A DNA stretch of 64,000 bases from Acetobacter farinalis (GTDB lineage: Bacteria; Pseudomonadota; Alphaproteobacteria; Acetobacterales; Acetobacteraceae), in assembly GCF_026240015.1 (NCBI RefSeq), contig NZ_JAPIUX010000002.1:255232-319231 (forward strand), written 5' to 3'. Under the pieces are notes generated by a model. That model was not told the DNA's origin. It did no database searches and saw only the letters and a list, made by a program, of their open reading frames with translations. Below are positions 51,980 through 58,425 of the stretch, one piece after another. The translations under genes and the position numbers were made by a program. How positions within the stretch are numbered: position 1 is the stretch's first letter; every line of letters starts with the position of its first letter.

Positions 51980-52591
51980 TTAAAGATGCGGGCTGGTTCT
52001 TTTTTTCATGTTGTCAAGGCTGGATTGGCGGGCAAAGCGGGAGACAGTCGTCAGGCTGATCCCGAATGCATTGGCGACAGACTTCAGCGGTTCGCCTCCT
52101 AGCCGCCGGGTAATGATTTCCTGCTTTTCCACGGCGGTCATTTTGGACGGTCGTCCCATACGCTTGCCTTGGGCAATGGCTCTGGCACGCCCTTCTGCCG
52201 TGCGTATTTTAATCAGATCCCGTTCGACATCTGCCAAACCAGCCAGAACGGCAAGCATAAGCCTTCCTGTACTGGTATTCGTATCAGCCCAAGGTTCTGA
52301 AAGAGAGTAAAAACAGGCACCCTTTTGTGTAATATTCTGGACAATTGAGAATAAATCAAAGGTACTACGTGCCAGACGATCGATGCGTGTCACGACGACT
52401 GTATCGCCTTTTTTGATACAATTTATCATTTTACGAAGTTGTGCACGCTGCGCCTTCGCGCCACTGATTTTTTCGCAAAATATTTTCTCGCAGCCGGTCT
52501 TTTTTAGGGTTTTCATTTGCATATCAAGGGTTTGGCCTGTTGTGCTTACCCGTGCGTAGCCAATTTTACGGCGAATTTCATTTTTTTTCAT
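51980..52591 (-). CDS. Serine recombinase (resolvase/DNA invertase family)
   Basis: This 203-residue small serine recombinase has the size of Hin/Gin invertases and Tn3 resolvases. The nucleophile is S16 in IGYARVSTTGQTLDMQ; the arginine set is in VVVTRIDRLARSTFDLF (about 61-77); LAGLADVERDLIKIRTAEGRARAIAQGKRMGRPSK is the long E helix and linker; and the C-terminal helix-turn-helix reads LGGEPLKSVANAFGISLTTVSRFAR. The start is ATG 52591 (MKKNEIRRK). It is complete and looks active. The coding sequence and the region upstream are more AT-rich than the neighbours, a sign of transfer. No other transposon genes adjoin it; its divergent partner is the Hint protein gene, across a gap bounded by inverted repeats. 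Confidence 0.92.
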   Translation of the reverse strand: MKKNEIRRKIGYARVSTTGQTLDMQMKTLKKTGCEKIFCEKISGAKAQRAQLRKMINCIKKGDTVVVTRIDRLARSTFDLFSIVQNITQKGACFYSLSEPWADTNTSTGRLMLAVLAGLADVERDLIKIRTAEGRARAIAQGKRMGRPSKMTAVEKQEIITRRLGGEPLKSVANAFGISLTTVSRFARQSSLDNMKKRTSPHL

Positions 52592-52627
52592 AACTCTCAA
52601 ACGTCATATAAAGGAGATTCGGTATTA

Positions 52628-52646
52628 TTTTTAATCCTGATTAATG
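52628..52646 (+). repeat. Left inverted-repeat arm (candidate recombination site)
   Basis: TTTTTAATCCTGATTAATG matches the reverse complement of 52766-52785 over 19 positions with one inserted T in the right copy. The arm contains the near-palindrome TTAAT-CCTG-ATTAA. It is 36 nt upstream of the recombinase start. Confidence 0.6.
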
Positions 52647-52765
52647 GGAACGCAATTCCCAAGGTGAACCTCGTTAAAAATACGTGAACACATATATATT
52701 AATTTGCTCCGTTAAAGCAAGCAAAACATGAATTACCTTTGAGAATATTAATTCCTGGAAATTTT
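52647..52765. promoter_or_regulatory. AT-rich spacer between the repeats, candidate invertible promoter segment
   Basis: This 119-bp segment lies between the two repeat arms and between divergent genes. It contains GGGAA and TTCCC facing each other (52647-52660), a TTAAAA/TATATT pair (52674 and 52695, 15-nt spacing) that could be a promoter facing the Hint gene, and no ORF. If the recombinase acts on the arms, this segment would flip and switch transcription. This is inferred from layout. Confidence 0.4.
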
Positions 52766-52785
52766 CATTAATCAGGAATTAAAAA
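52766..52785 (-). repeat. Right inverted-repeat arm (candidate recombination site)
   Basis: CATTAATCAGGAATTAAAAA is the reverse complement of the left arm with one extra T/A. It holds the near-palindrome TTAAT-CAGGA-ATTAA, pairs also with TTAATTCCTG at 52748-52757, and ends one base before the Hint gene ATG. The AGGA in it can serve as that gene's ribosome binding site, which would be rebuilt after inversion. Confidence 0.6.
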
Positions 52786-52786
52786 A

Positions 52787-54742
52787 ATGTCGACATACAT
52801 CTGGACTGGCGCTGCAAACGACGGAAACTGGAGCGACGTCAGAAACTGGCAAATCTCCGGCTCTTCTGCCCCTCCTTCTTCTCCGCCAGGTCAGAATGAT
52901 GCTGTACAGATTGGTTCATCGTCCGGTAGTCCGGCGTTTAACTTGAGCCCGTCAAGTATTCCGCAGGTACAGTCTATTCAGGTTTATGCTGGTTCTACGC
53001 TGACAATTTCTTCTCCCATCCAGGTACAAACAGTTACTGACAGTGGCGGGACCATTAATTTTGCCAGTGGTGCTTCGGGCAACAATATTACGCTCAATGT
53101 CAATTCCGGTACCACGAACATTGCAAGCTCTGGCATCCAGCTGACTCAGGCCGCTGTGCAAAGTGCTGGCACGCTGGCGGTTAATAATCTTACCAATTAT
53201 TCAATGAGCAACATCAACGTGTTTGGTGGCACGTTTGAGTTGAACAATACGTCGCTTTCCGGTTTCAGCGGCAGCAATGTGCAGAATAATGGACAGATTG
53301 TTCTGAATAATGGTTCCAACATGACTGTGAGCAACCTGCAGTGTCAGGTTACAGTTAACAGTGGATCTACCCTTGCGCTCACCGGGAACTATAACAGCGG
53401 TGCCCATGTGGTTTACGGCACAGGGACCGGCAACACCGTTTTGGTTTCCTCCGGTGCGTCGCAGACAAACCTCCCGATCTCCAATATTTCAAACGGAGAC
53501 AAAATTGGCGTCAATGGCGCTACGGTCAGCAGTGCAACCTATTCTGATTCAAGCGGCTCCGGGCCGATTGTCCTTCACACCACCTCTGGGCAAACATACA
53601 CATACAGTGATGTGACCTATGGCTCTGATGTTGTCAGAGGGACGAGCTTCAGTGCTGGGATCCAGGGTGGTGATGCCGTGATCTGCTTCCTTTCCGGCAG
53701 CATGATCCGTACACCGGCAGGGGATGTCGCCGTTGAGGATATCGAAATTGGTGATCAGGTTCTTGCGTTTGACTGGCAGAACAATCAGGACGTTGTCCGC
53801 CCTGTTGTCTGGGTTGGCAAGGCTTCTGCCAAAGTACGGGCTAGGCTGCCGGATGATGAAGCCGGATGGCCTGTTCGTGTCCTTAAAGACGCCATTTCCG
53901 ATGGCGTGCCCTACAAGGATATGCTGATTACTGCCGAACATTGTCTGTTCTTTGAGGGCAGGTTTGTGCCGGTGCGTATGCTGGTGAATGGTGTGTCCAT
54001 CTTCTACGACAAATCCATCACCTCTTATGATTACTACCATGTGGAAACGGCAGAGCACTCCGTGATCACAGCCGATGGTATGCTGACGGAAAGCTATCTG
54101 GATACAGGGAACCGCTCTTCCTTCCGGCAGGAGGGCAAGGTTGCCACGCTGCGCGCCACCGGCACCCGGAGCTGGAGCCATGATGCCGCAGCCCCCCTGT
54201 GTGTGGAACGCAGCTTTGTGGAGCCGCTGTTCCGCTATCTGGAAACACGGGAAGACCAGGTGGAAGGCTGCCAGACACCTGCCGTGGATGCCGTGCAGAC
54301 AACGCAGGACCCGGGCCTGCATCTCGTGATGAGCAATGGCGCGGTGATCCGCCCCATCCGTCATCAGGGGCAGGACTACAGCTTCATGCTGCCCGCAGGC
54401 GTGGACTCTGTCCGGATTGTCTCTCGTGTCAGCCGCCCGAGCGAGGTCATTGGGCCGTTTGTGGATGACCGCCGTTCTCTGGGAGTTGCCGTCGGGGCGA
54501 TCTGCTTCACGGATAGCAACCAGCGTCACCAGATCACCACGCATCTGGATGGCGGGGCTTCCGAGGGCTGGCATGATGCCGCGGGCGATTCCGGCTATGT
54601 CTGGACGAAGGGCAATGCCCTGCTGCCGCTGGCGGCCCAGACAGGTGGTGTCATGGGGATGCTGACCATCACGGCTGTGCCTGCCGAGCAGTATAGCGTG
54701 GCTCCTGTGCAGACTCCTGCGGCCCTGCGTCACTCCGCCTGA
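52787..54742 (+). CDS. Hint-domain surface-type protein with beta-repeat N terminus
   Basis: This 651-residue protein has three parts. Residues 1-290 are rich in N, S, T and G with short repeated strands (such as GGTFELNNTSLSGF, NNGQIVLNNGSN, NSGSTLALTGNY), like autotransporter or pectate-lyase-type adhesins; the start reads IWTGAANDGNWSDVRNW, and no ordinary signal peptide is seen. Residues 300-455 are a Hint domain of the alphaproteobacterial Hint_2 type: C300 in VICFLSGSMIRTPAGDVAVEDIEIGDQVLAFD, TAEHCLFFEGRFVPVRMLVNG, and HSVITADGMLTESYLDTGNR. Residues about 505-640 form a conserved C-terminal domain, also found alone at 54935-55375. The asparagine and second cysteine of inteins are absent, so the Hint part is probably self-cleaving or structural. 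Expression may be switched by the upstream inverted repeats. Confidence 0.88.
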   Translation: MSTYIWTGAANDGNWSDVRNWQISGSSAPPSSPPGQNDAVQIGSSSGSPAFNLSPSSIPQVQSIQVYAGSTLTISSPIQVQTVTDSGGTINFASGASGNNITLNVNSGTTNIASSGIQLTQAAVQSAGTLAVNNLTNYSMSNINVFGGTFELNNTSLSGFSGSNVQNNGQIVLNNGSNMTVSNLQCQVTVNSGSTLALTGNYNSGAHVVYGTGTGNTVLVSSGASQTNLPISNISNGDKIGVNGATVSSATYSDSSGSGPIVLHTTSGQTYTYSDVTYGSDVVRGTSFSAGIQGGDAVICFLSGSMIRTPAGDVAVEDIEIGDQVLAFDWQNNQDVVRPVVWVGKASAKVRARLPDDEAGWPVRVLKDAISDGVPYKDMLITAEHCLFFEGRFVPVRMLVNGVSIFYDKSITSYDYYHVETAEHSVITADGMLTESYLDTGNRSSFRQEGKVATLRATGTRSWSHDAAAPLCVERSFVEPLFRYLETREDQVEGCQTPAVDAVQTTQDPGLHLVMSNGAVIRPIRHQGQDYSFMLPAGVDSVRIVSRVSRPSEVIGPFVDDRRSLGVAVGAICFTDSNQRHQITTHLDGGASEGWHDAAGDSGYVWTKGNALLPLAAQTGGVMGMLTITAVPAEQYSVAPVQTPAALRHSA

Positions 54743-54747
54743 AATGT

Positions 54748-54786
54748 GAAGGTGCCAGTCTGTAAAAAAGGCTGGCACCTTCTTTC
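54748..54786 (+). terminator. Terminator after the Hint-domain gene
   Basis: GAAGGTGCCAG pairs perfectly with CTGGCACCTTC (11 bp, 13-nt loop) and is followed by a short T-rich end (TTTC). It lies 5 nt after the stop codon. Confidence 0.75.
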
Positions 54787-54854
54787 ATGTCTGCCTATCA
54801 AGGCTCAGTTTGAGTGTTTGGTATGAAAGCCCGGTTTGTCCGGGAGGCAGGGTG

Positions 54855-54938
54855 ATGACAGAAAATGAACAGTTTCTGGAAGTCTTTCTCAGAAACGCCT
54901 CTGGTAGATACATGATTTTTCAGGGGCGTGTGCGATGA
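54855..54938 (+). CDS. Possible 27-residue ORF coupled to the next gene
   Basis: ATG at 54855 follows GGGAGG with a 7-nt gap, a strong ribosome binding site. The frame (M-T-E-N-E-Q-F-L-E-V-F-L-R-N) ends with a TGA that overlaps the next ATG by 4 nt (ATGA). Such coupling supports a real short gene or a leader peptide. No homology is recognised. It could also be the remnant of a longer gene cut down when the C-terminal fragment was separated. Confidence 0.4.
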   Translation: MTENEQFLEVFLRNASGRYMIFQGRVR

Positions 54939-55375
54939 GTGGACGCTGTCTCATCCCAACGGACCCCGATGTGCATTTGCTCAGCAATACCGGCGCTGTC
55001 ATCCGACCGATGCGGCGGGAAGGCGTGCGATACAGCTTCATGCTTCTGGCCCGCATCCGTTATGTCTGGATCATGTCCCGCGTGATGCGGCCGGTAGATG
55101 TGTTCGGTCCAGTGGTAGGAGATCAGCGGGTTCTGGGTGTGTTTGTGGGGAATATGACCTTTGCGAGGGATAAAAGACCTGTAAACGTAAGGGTTTTTCT
55201 TGAGAAGATACAGCCGGAGGGCTGGTATGAGCCCAGCCTCTCGGGGTGTGCCTGGACAAATGGACGGGCCCTGCTGCCTCTGGAAGAAAGTGCTCAGGGT
55301 GCTATGGGCATTCTCTCCTTCGATGTCCGGGCAGGCGGCCCCTATAGCGTGGGGAATTCGGATCAGAACGGTTGA
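54935..55375 (+). CDS. Stand-alone paralogue of the Hint protein C-terminal domain
   Basis: This 146-residue protein aligns with residues of about 505-640 of the Hint protein just upstream. Shared positions include NTGAVIRPMRREGVRYSFML against NGAVIRPIRHQGQDYSFML, SRVMRPVDVFGPVVGDQRVLGVFVG against SRVSRPSEVIGPFVDDRRSLGVAVG, an EGW, and W-T-x-G-x-ALLPL near the end. The Hint domain and repeats are missing. It may be the remains of a duplicated Hint gene or a partner that binds the same ligand as the C-terminal domain. Its start overlaps the 27-residue ORF by 4 nt. Similar proteins alone or fused to Hint domains are expected in Acetobacteraceae. Confidence 0.75.
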   Translation: MSGRCLIPTDPDVHLLSNTGAVIRPMRREGVRYSFMLLARIRYVWIMSRVMRPVDVFGPVVGDQRVLGVFVGNMTFARDKRPVNVRVFLEKIQPEGWYEPSLSGCAWTNGRALLPLEESAQGAMGILSFDVRAGGPYSVGNSDQNG

Positions 55376-55788
55376 TATGGCGATCACGCCCGCGCGTATC
55401 GCGCGTATATTGTGATACGCAAATTCGGGATGATGTCTCTGCAGAATCATATGATTTTCGGACGTAAGGGTGCGGCGGTTCTCTGATTGAGAGAACGCCT
55501 GTGTGTGTCGCGCATGTTGAGCGATATAGGATGTACGGCGTGTCTGGTTCTGGTGGCGTCTTTACTGGCCAGTCAGATATCTTGTCTATGCTGAAAGCTG
55601 GAAAGATATTCAGAAATATCGTCTCAAAATAGAAAAGAATAAGATTATCACTGATAATCTTACGTGAAAGCACGTTCTCTGGGAATATGGGGAAAGCTTT
55701 ACATAATAAATCGGAATGAAAAAATCGCGCCAGATGTTGAGTGCTGAAAGAGCGCCCCGCCCCGCTTTGCGCGGGGCAGGAAACTCGC
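55376..55788. other. AT-rich convergent intergenic region
   Basis: About 410 bp without a supported gene, between convergent genes. It starts with a GC-rich dyad (GCGTATC 55394-55400 and GATACGC 55414-55420), then becomes very AT-rich. Two adjacent hairpins occur at 55605-55620 (GATATT/AATATC) and 55640-55662. A 123-codon minus-strand frame at 55302-55673 has no recognisable motif. The composition suggests transferred or decayed DNA like that around the recombinase. Confidence 0.5.
55640..55662 (-). terminator. Perfect AT-rich hairpin, candidate terminator of the arsC transcript
   Basis: TAAGATTATC pairs with GATAATCTTA (10 bp) around ACT. On the minus strand it is followed by a T-rich stretch (TTCTTTTCTATTTT). 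It is about 130 nt past the arsC stop. An operator is the alternative reading. Confidence 0.4.
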
Positions 55789-56139
55789 TCAGGGGAGCAG
55801 GTCTTTTACAAGTTCTGCCGGGCGGCAGAGAGTCGTGCCTTTTTCGGTGATGACAATCGGGCGGTTGATCAGTTCCGGATGTGCCGCCATGGCATCCAGA
55901 ATCTGGTCTTCCGTTACTGTCGGGGCATCCAGCTTCAACTCTTCATATAATGCGCCCTTCTGGCGCAGCAGGTCACGGGCGGGTTTGCCTGTCTGCCGGA
56001 CCAGTTCAACGAGAGCCTCCCGGGTGGGGGGTGTCTTCAGATACAGGATAATCTCCGGTTCAATCCCGGCGTCCTGAATAAGGCCCAGAACAGTGCGGGA
56101 TGTACCGCAGGCGGGATTGTGATACAGTGTGACAGTCAT
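55789..56139 (-). CDS. arsC: Arsenate reductase (glutaredoxin type) ArsC
   Basis: This 116-residue thioredoxin-fold protein of the ArsC family has catalytic cysteine in HNPACGTSRTVLGLI (C11) and the downstream arginine pair in HPELINRPIVITEKGTTLCRP. It reduces arsenate to arsenite with glutathione and glutaredoxin. The IEPEIILYLKTPP strand is typical. The ribosome binding site is AAGGAG. It follows the Lrp gene on the same strand after 55 nt. No arsB or arsH is present; the single ArsC-like gene beside sulfur genes may act on another oxyanion or as a thiol reductase, but true ArsC is the simplest reading. Confidence 0.92.
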   Translation of the reverse strand: MTVTLYHNPACGTSRTVLGLIQDAGIEPEIILYLKTPPTREALVELVRQTGKPARDLLRQKGALYEELKLDAPTVTEDQILDAMAAHPELINRPIVITEKGTTLCRPAELVKDLLP

Positions 56140-56194
56140 GAAAATCTCCTTGCTAGCAGTAAGAAAATGGGTTGCTGAATCAGAGAGAGCCCCC

Positions 56195-56656
56195 TTAGAC
56201 AGGCAGGGGGCGGTTATCCGCGATGGCTTCCATGGCCATGTAGGATGTGACGGTATCGATGTCGATTTTTTCGATCATTTTCCGATATATCGCATCAAAC
56301 GCGTTCATATCCCGCGCAACCACTTTCAGCATGTAATCATACTCCCCGGCTATCCTGTAAAAATCGACGATATTGGGGATGGAAAGGATGATGTGCCGGA
56401 AGTTCTGAAGCCACTCCTGCGAATGGTGGCGGGTCTTGATCAGGACCAGCACTGTCAGGTCCAGCTCTATTGCGGCCCGGTCCAGACGCAATGTTTCTCC
56501 CTGCAGTATCCCTGCGGCCCGCAGCGCCTGCAGGCGGCGCCAGCAGCTATTCTGGGACATGCCGACCCGCTCAGCCAGATCTCGCTGGGAAAGCGATGCA
56601 TCCTGCTGCAAAGCGCGTAGAATAGCGCGATCAAAACTATCGAGTTTATAGGACAT
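56195..56656 (-). CDS. Lrp/AsnC-family transcriptional regulator
   Basis: This 153-residue regulator has an N-terminal helix-turn-helix (LDSFDRAILRALQQDASLSQRDLAERVGMSQNSCWRRLQALRAAGIL, about 5-50) and the C-terminal RAM ligand-binding domain (LVLIKTRHHSQEWLQNFRHIILSIPNIVDFYRIAGEYDYMLKVVARDMNAFDAIYRKMI). It probably senses an amino acid. It is divergent from the class V PLP enzyme gene with 58 bp between starts, and a perfect 14-bp palindrome lies at its own start. The Lrp homologue DecR in E. coli controls cysteine breakdown, which would fit the neighbour, but that is inference. Confidence 0.93.
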   Translation of the reverse strand: MSYKLDSFDRAILRALQQDASLSQRDLAERVGMSQNSCWRRLQALRAAGILQGETLRLDRAAIELDLTVLVLIKTRHHSQEWLQNFRHIILSIPNIVDFYRIAGEYDYMLKVVARDMNAFDAIYRKMIEKIDIDTVTSYMAMEAIADNRPLPV

Positions 56657-56659
56657 GCC

Positions 56660-56673
56660 CGATCATATGATCG
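56660..56673. promoter_or_regulatory. Perfect 14-bp palindrome, candidate Lrp operator
   Basis: CGATCATATGATCG lies 3 nt upstream of the Lrp-family ATG and 41 nt upstream of the divergent PLP enzyme gene. Lrp-type regulators bind such dyads, so this is a likely site for auto-control and control of the divergent gene. Confidence 0.6.
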
Positions 56674-56714
56674 AACTGAGGGCGATTCAATCATGAAATA
56701 GGGAATCTTTTTTG

Positions 56715-58247
56715 ATGCGATCCATTTTACGATTGGCACCGCATCCTGCTTTCCAGCCTTCATGGTTCCCGATTATGATCACATCGTCTCCCGAGAATTT
56801 TTTTACCGATTTTGCCGCAGCACTTCGCGGTGGGGAGCATATTGCCCGCCTGCGTGCTGATCTGGTGGGGGATCATGTGACCATCCCCGGTCCGTTCGGC
56901 CCGAAAACTTTGGTCTATGCGGATTATGTGGCGTCCGGCCGGGCTTTGGGGATGATCGAGCAGGCCGTGATGACGCAGGTTCTGCCGTATTATGCGAACA
57001 GCCACACGGAGGCTTCGTTCTGCGGGCAGGTCATGAACCGCATGCGGCATGAGGCCCGGCAGATCATTGCCCGGCTGTGCGGCGCGGAACAGGGTTTTGC
57101 GACCATTTTCACCGGGAACGGTGCAACGGCTGGCCTGAACCGCCTTGTGCATCTGCTGGGTGTGCGGGATGCCGTGCGTGCCGGAGCGCGTCCGCTGGTG
57201 CTGGTTGGACCGTATGAACATCACTCCAATATTCTGCCCTGGCGCGAAAGCGGTGCGGAGCTTGTCGAGATTGCGGAGGCGCTGGAGGGCGGACCGGATT
57301 TGGCCCAACTGGAAGCCTGTCTGGCCGGGGCTGAGGCGGGGCGGCTGGTTATCGGCGCTTTTTCCGCAGCTTCCAATGTAACGGGTATTGTGACAGAGAC
57401 TGATTCTGTCACAAGAATTCTCAAAAAATATGGCGCGAAAGTTGTCTGGGATTACGCGGGGGGCGGCCCGTATCTGCCGATTGACATGAAGGCAGGAACA
57501 GATGCGGAAAAAGATGCTGTTGTGGTGTCAGCGCACAAATTCATTGGTGGCCCAGCAGCGTCCGGGGTGCTGATTGTGCGTGAGGCGGCGGTAGCCACGC
57601 AGGAGCCCACGCTGCCGGGTGGTGGCACGGTGCGGTTTGTCTCCCCATGGGGGCATGAGTATTCTGCCAGCGTGATCGTGCGGGAAGAGGCCGGAACACC
57701 CGATGTGGTGGGGAATATTCGCGCGGCCCTGTGTTTTCTGGTGAAAGAGGCCATCGGGGCGGATTTTATGGCGCAGCGGAATCAGGCGCTGTATCAGCGG
57801 GCCTCTGAGTATTGGCAGGGGAGCCCGTATCTGGAAATTCTAGGGTCTTCTCAGGCAAAACAGCATCTACCCATTTTCTCGTTTCGTGTGCGAGATGCTT
57901 CAGGCGCACGTGTGCATCATCAGTTGTTTACCCGGATGCTGTCAGACCTGTACGGTATTCAGGCGCGCGGAGGCTGTGCCTGTGCGGGACCATACGCACA
58001 CCGGCTTCTGGGCGTGGAGCAGGAGGAGTCTATGCGGATGCAGGGAGCGATCCGCGCAGGGCAGGAAGTGGAAAAACCGGGTTGGGTGCGGCTGAATTTC
58101 AGTGTTCTGATGGATGATGCCAAGGTGGCATATATTCTGGAGTCCGTGCGTGAACTGGCTGAAAATGCCAGCGTCCTCATGCAGTCTTACACCTGTGACG
58201 TGAAGACGGCGCGTTTCCGTTATCATGAGGCGCTGGCGGCGGAATAA
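56715..58247 (+). CDS. Class V aminotransferase-fold PLP enzyme (cysteine desulfurase-like)
   Basis: This protein of about 510 residues has the NifS/SufS-like fold. PLP lysine is in VVSAHKFIGGPAASGVLIV (about 280), the pocket in VYADYVASGRALGMIEQAV, FTGNGATAGLNRLVHLLG, PYEHHSNILPWRESGAELVEI, AFSAASNVTGIVTETDSV and VWDYAGGGPYLPIDM. Near 420 it carries IQARGGCACAGPYAHRLLG, in the place of the desulfurase active-site cysteine loop. It is longer than SufS (about 410), with extra C-terminal sequence. It may release sulfur from cysteine or a related compound. The start is ATG 56715 (AGGGAA upstream); ATG 56775 is possible. Divergent Lrp control is likely. Confidence 0.85.
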   Translation: MRSILRLAPHPAFQPSWFPIMITSSPENFFTDFAAALRGGEHIARLRADLVGDHVTIPGPFGPKTLVYADYVASGRALGMIEQAVMTQVLPYYANSHTEASFCGQVMNRMRHEARQIIARLCGAEQGFATIFTGNGATAGLNRLVHLLGVRDAVRAGARPLVLVGPYEHHSNILPWRESGAELVEIAEALEGGPDLAQLEACLAGAEAGRLVIGAFSAASNVTGIVTETDSVTRILKKYGAKVVWDYAGGGPYLPIDMKAGTDAEKDAVVVSAHKFIGGPAASGVLIVREAAVATQEPTLPGGGTVRFVSPWGHEYSASVIVREEAGTPDVVGNIRAALCFLVKEAIGADFMAQRNQALYQRASEYWQGSPYLEILGSSQAKQHLPIFSFRVRDASGARVHHQLFTRMLSDLYGIQARGGCACAGPYAHRLLGVEQEESMRMQGAIRAGQEVEKPGWVRLNFSVLMDDAKVAYILESVRELAENASVLMQSYTCDVKTARFRYHEALAAE

Positions 58248-58425
58248 AGCGCGGGACGAAACCAGCCCTTCCGCCCCGGCGCGGTTTGTGTCCGGTTGCC
58301 TCTGGCTTTGGGGCTGGGCTGGTCAGTAAACTGGGTTGCCCGGCAAATCCGGCAAATAAGGTGACGAAAGCCGGGAATGGCTGCAAAAGGCTCTGATGGA
58401 CCAAGAGACCATTGGAGTGGATGCA

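Noticed and set aside
52787..54742. Reading the Hint region as an intein
   Set aside because: The C-terminal H-N/C splice junction is missing and the flanking parts do not form a known host enzyme.
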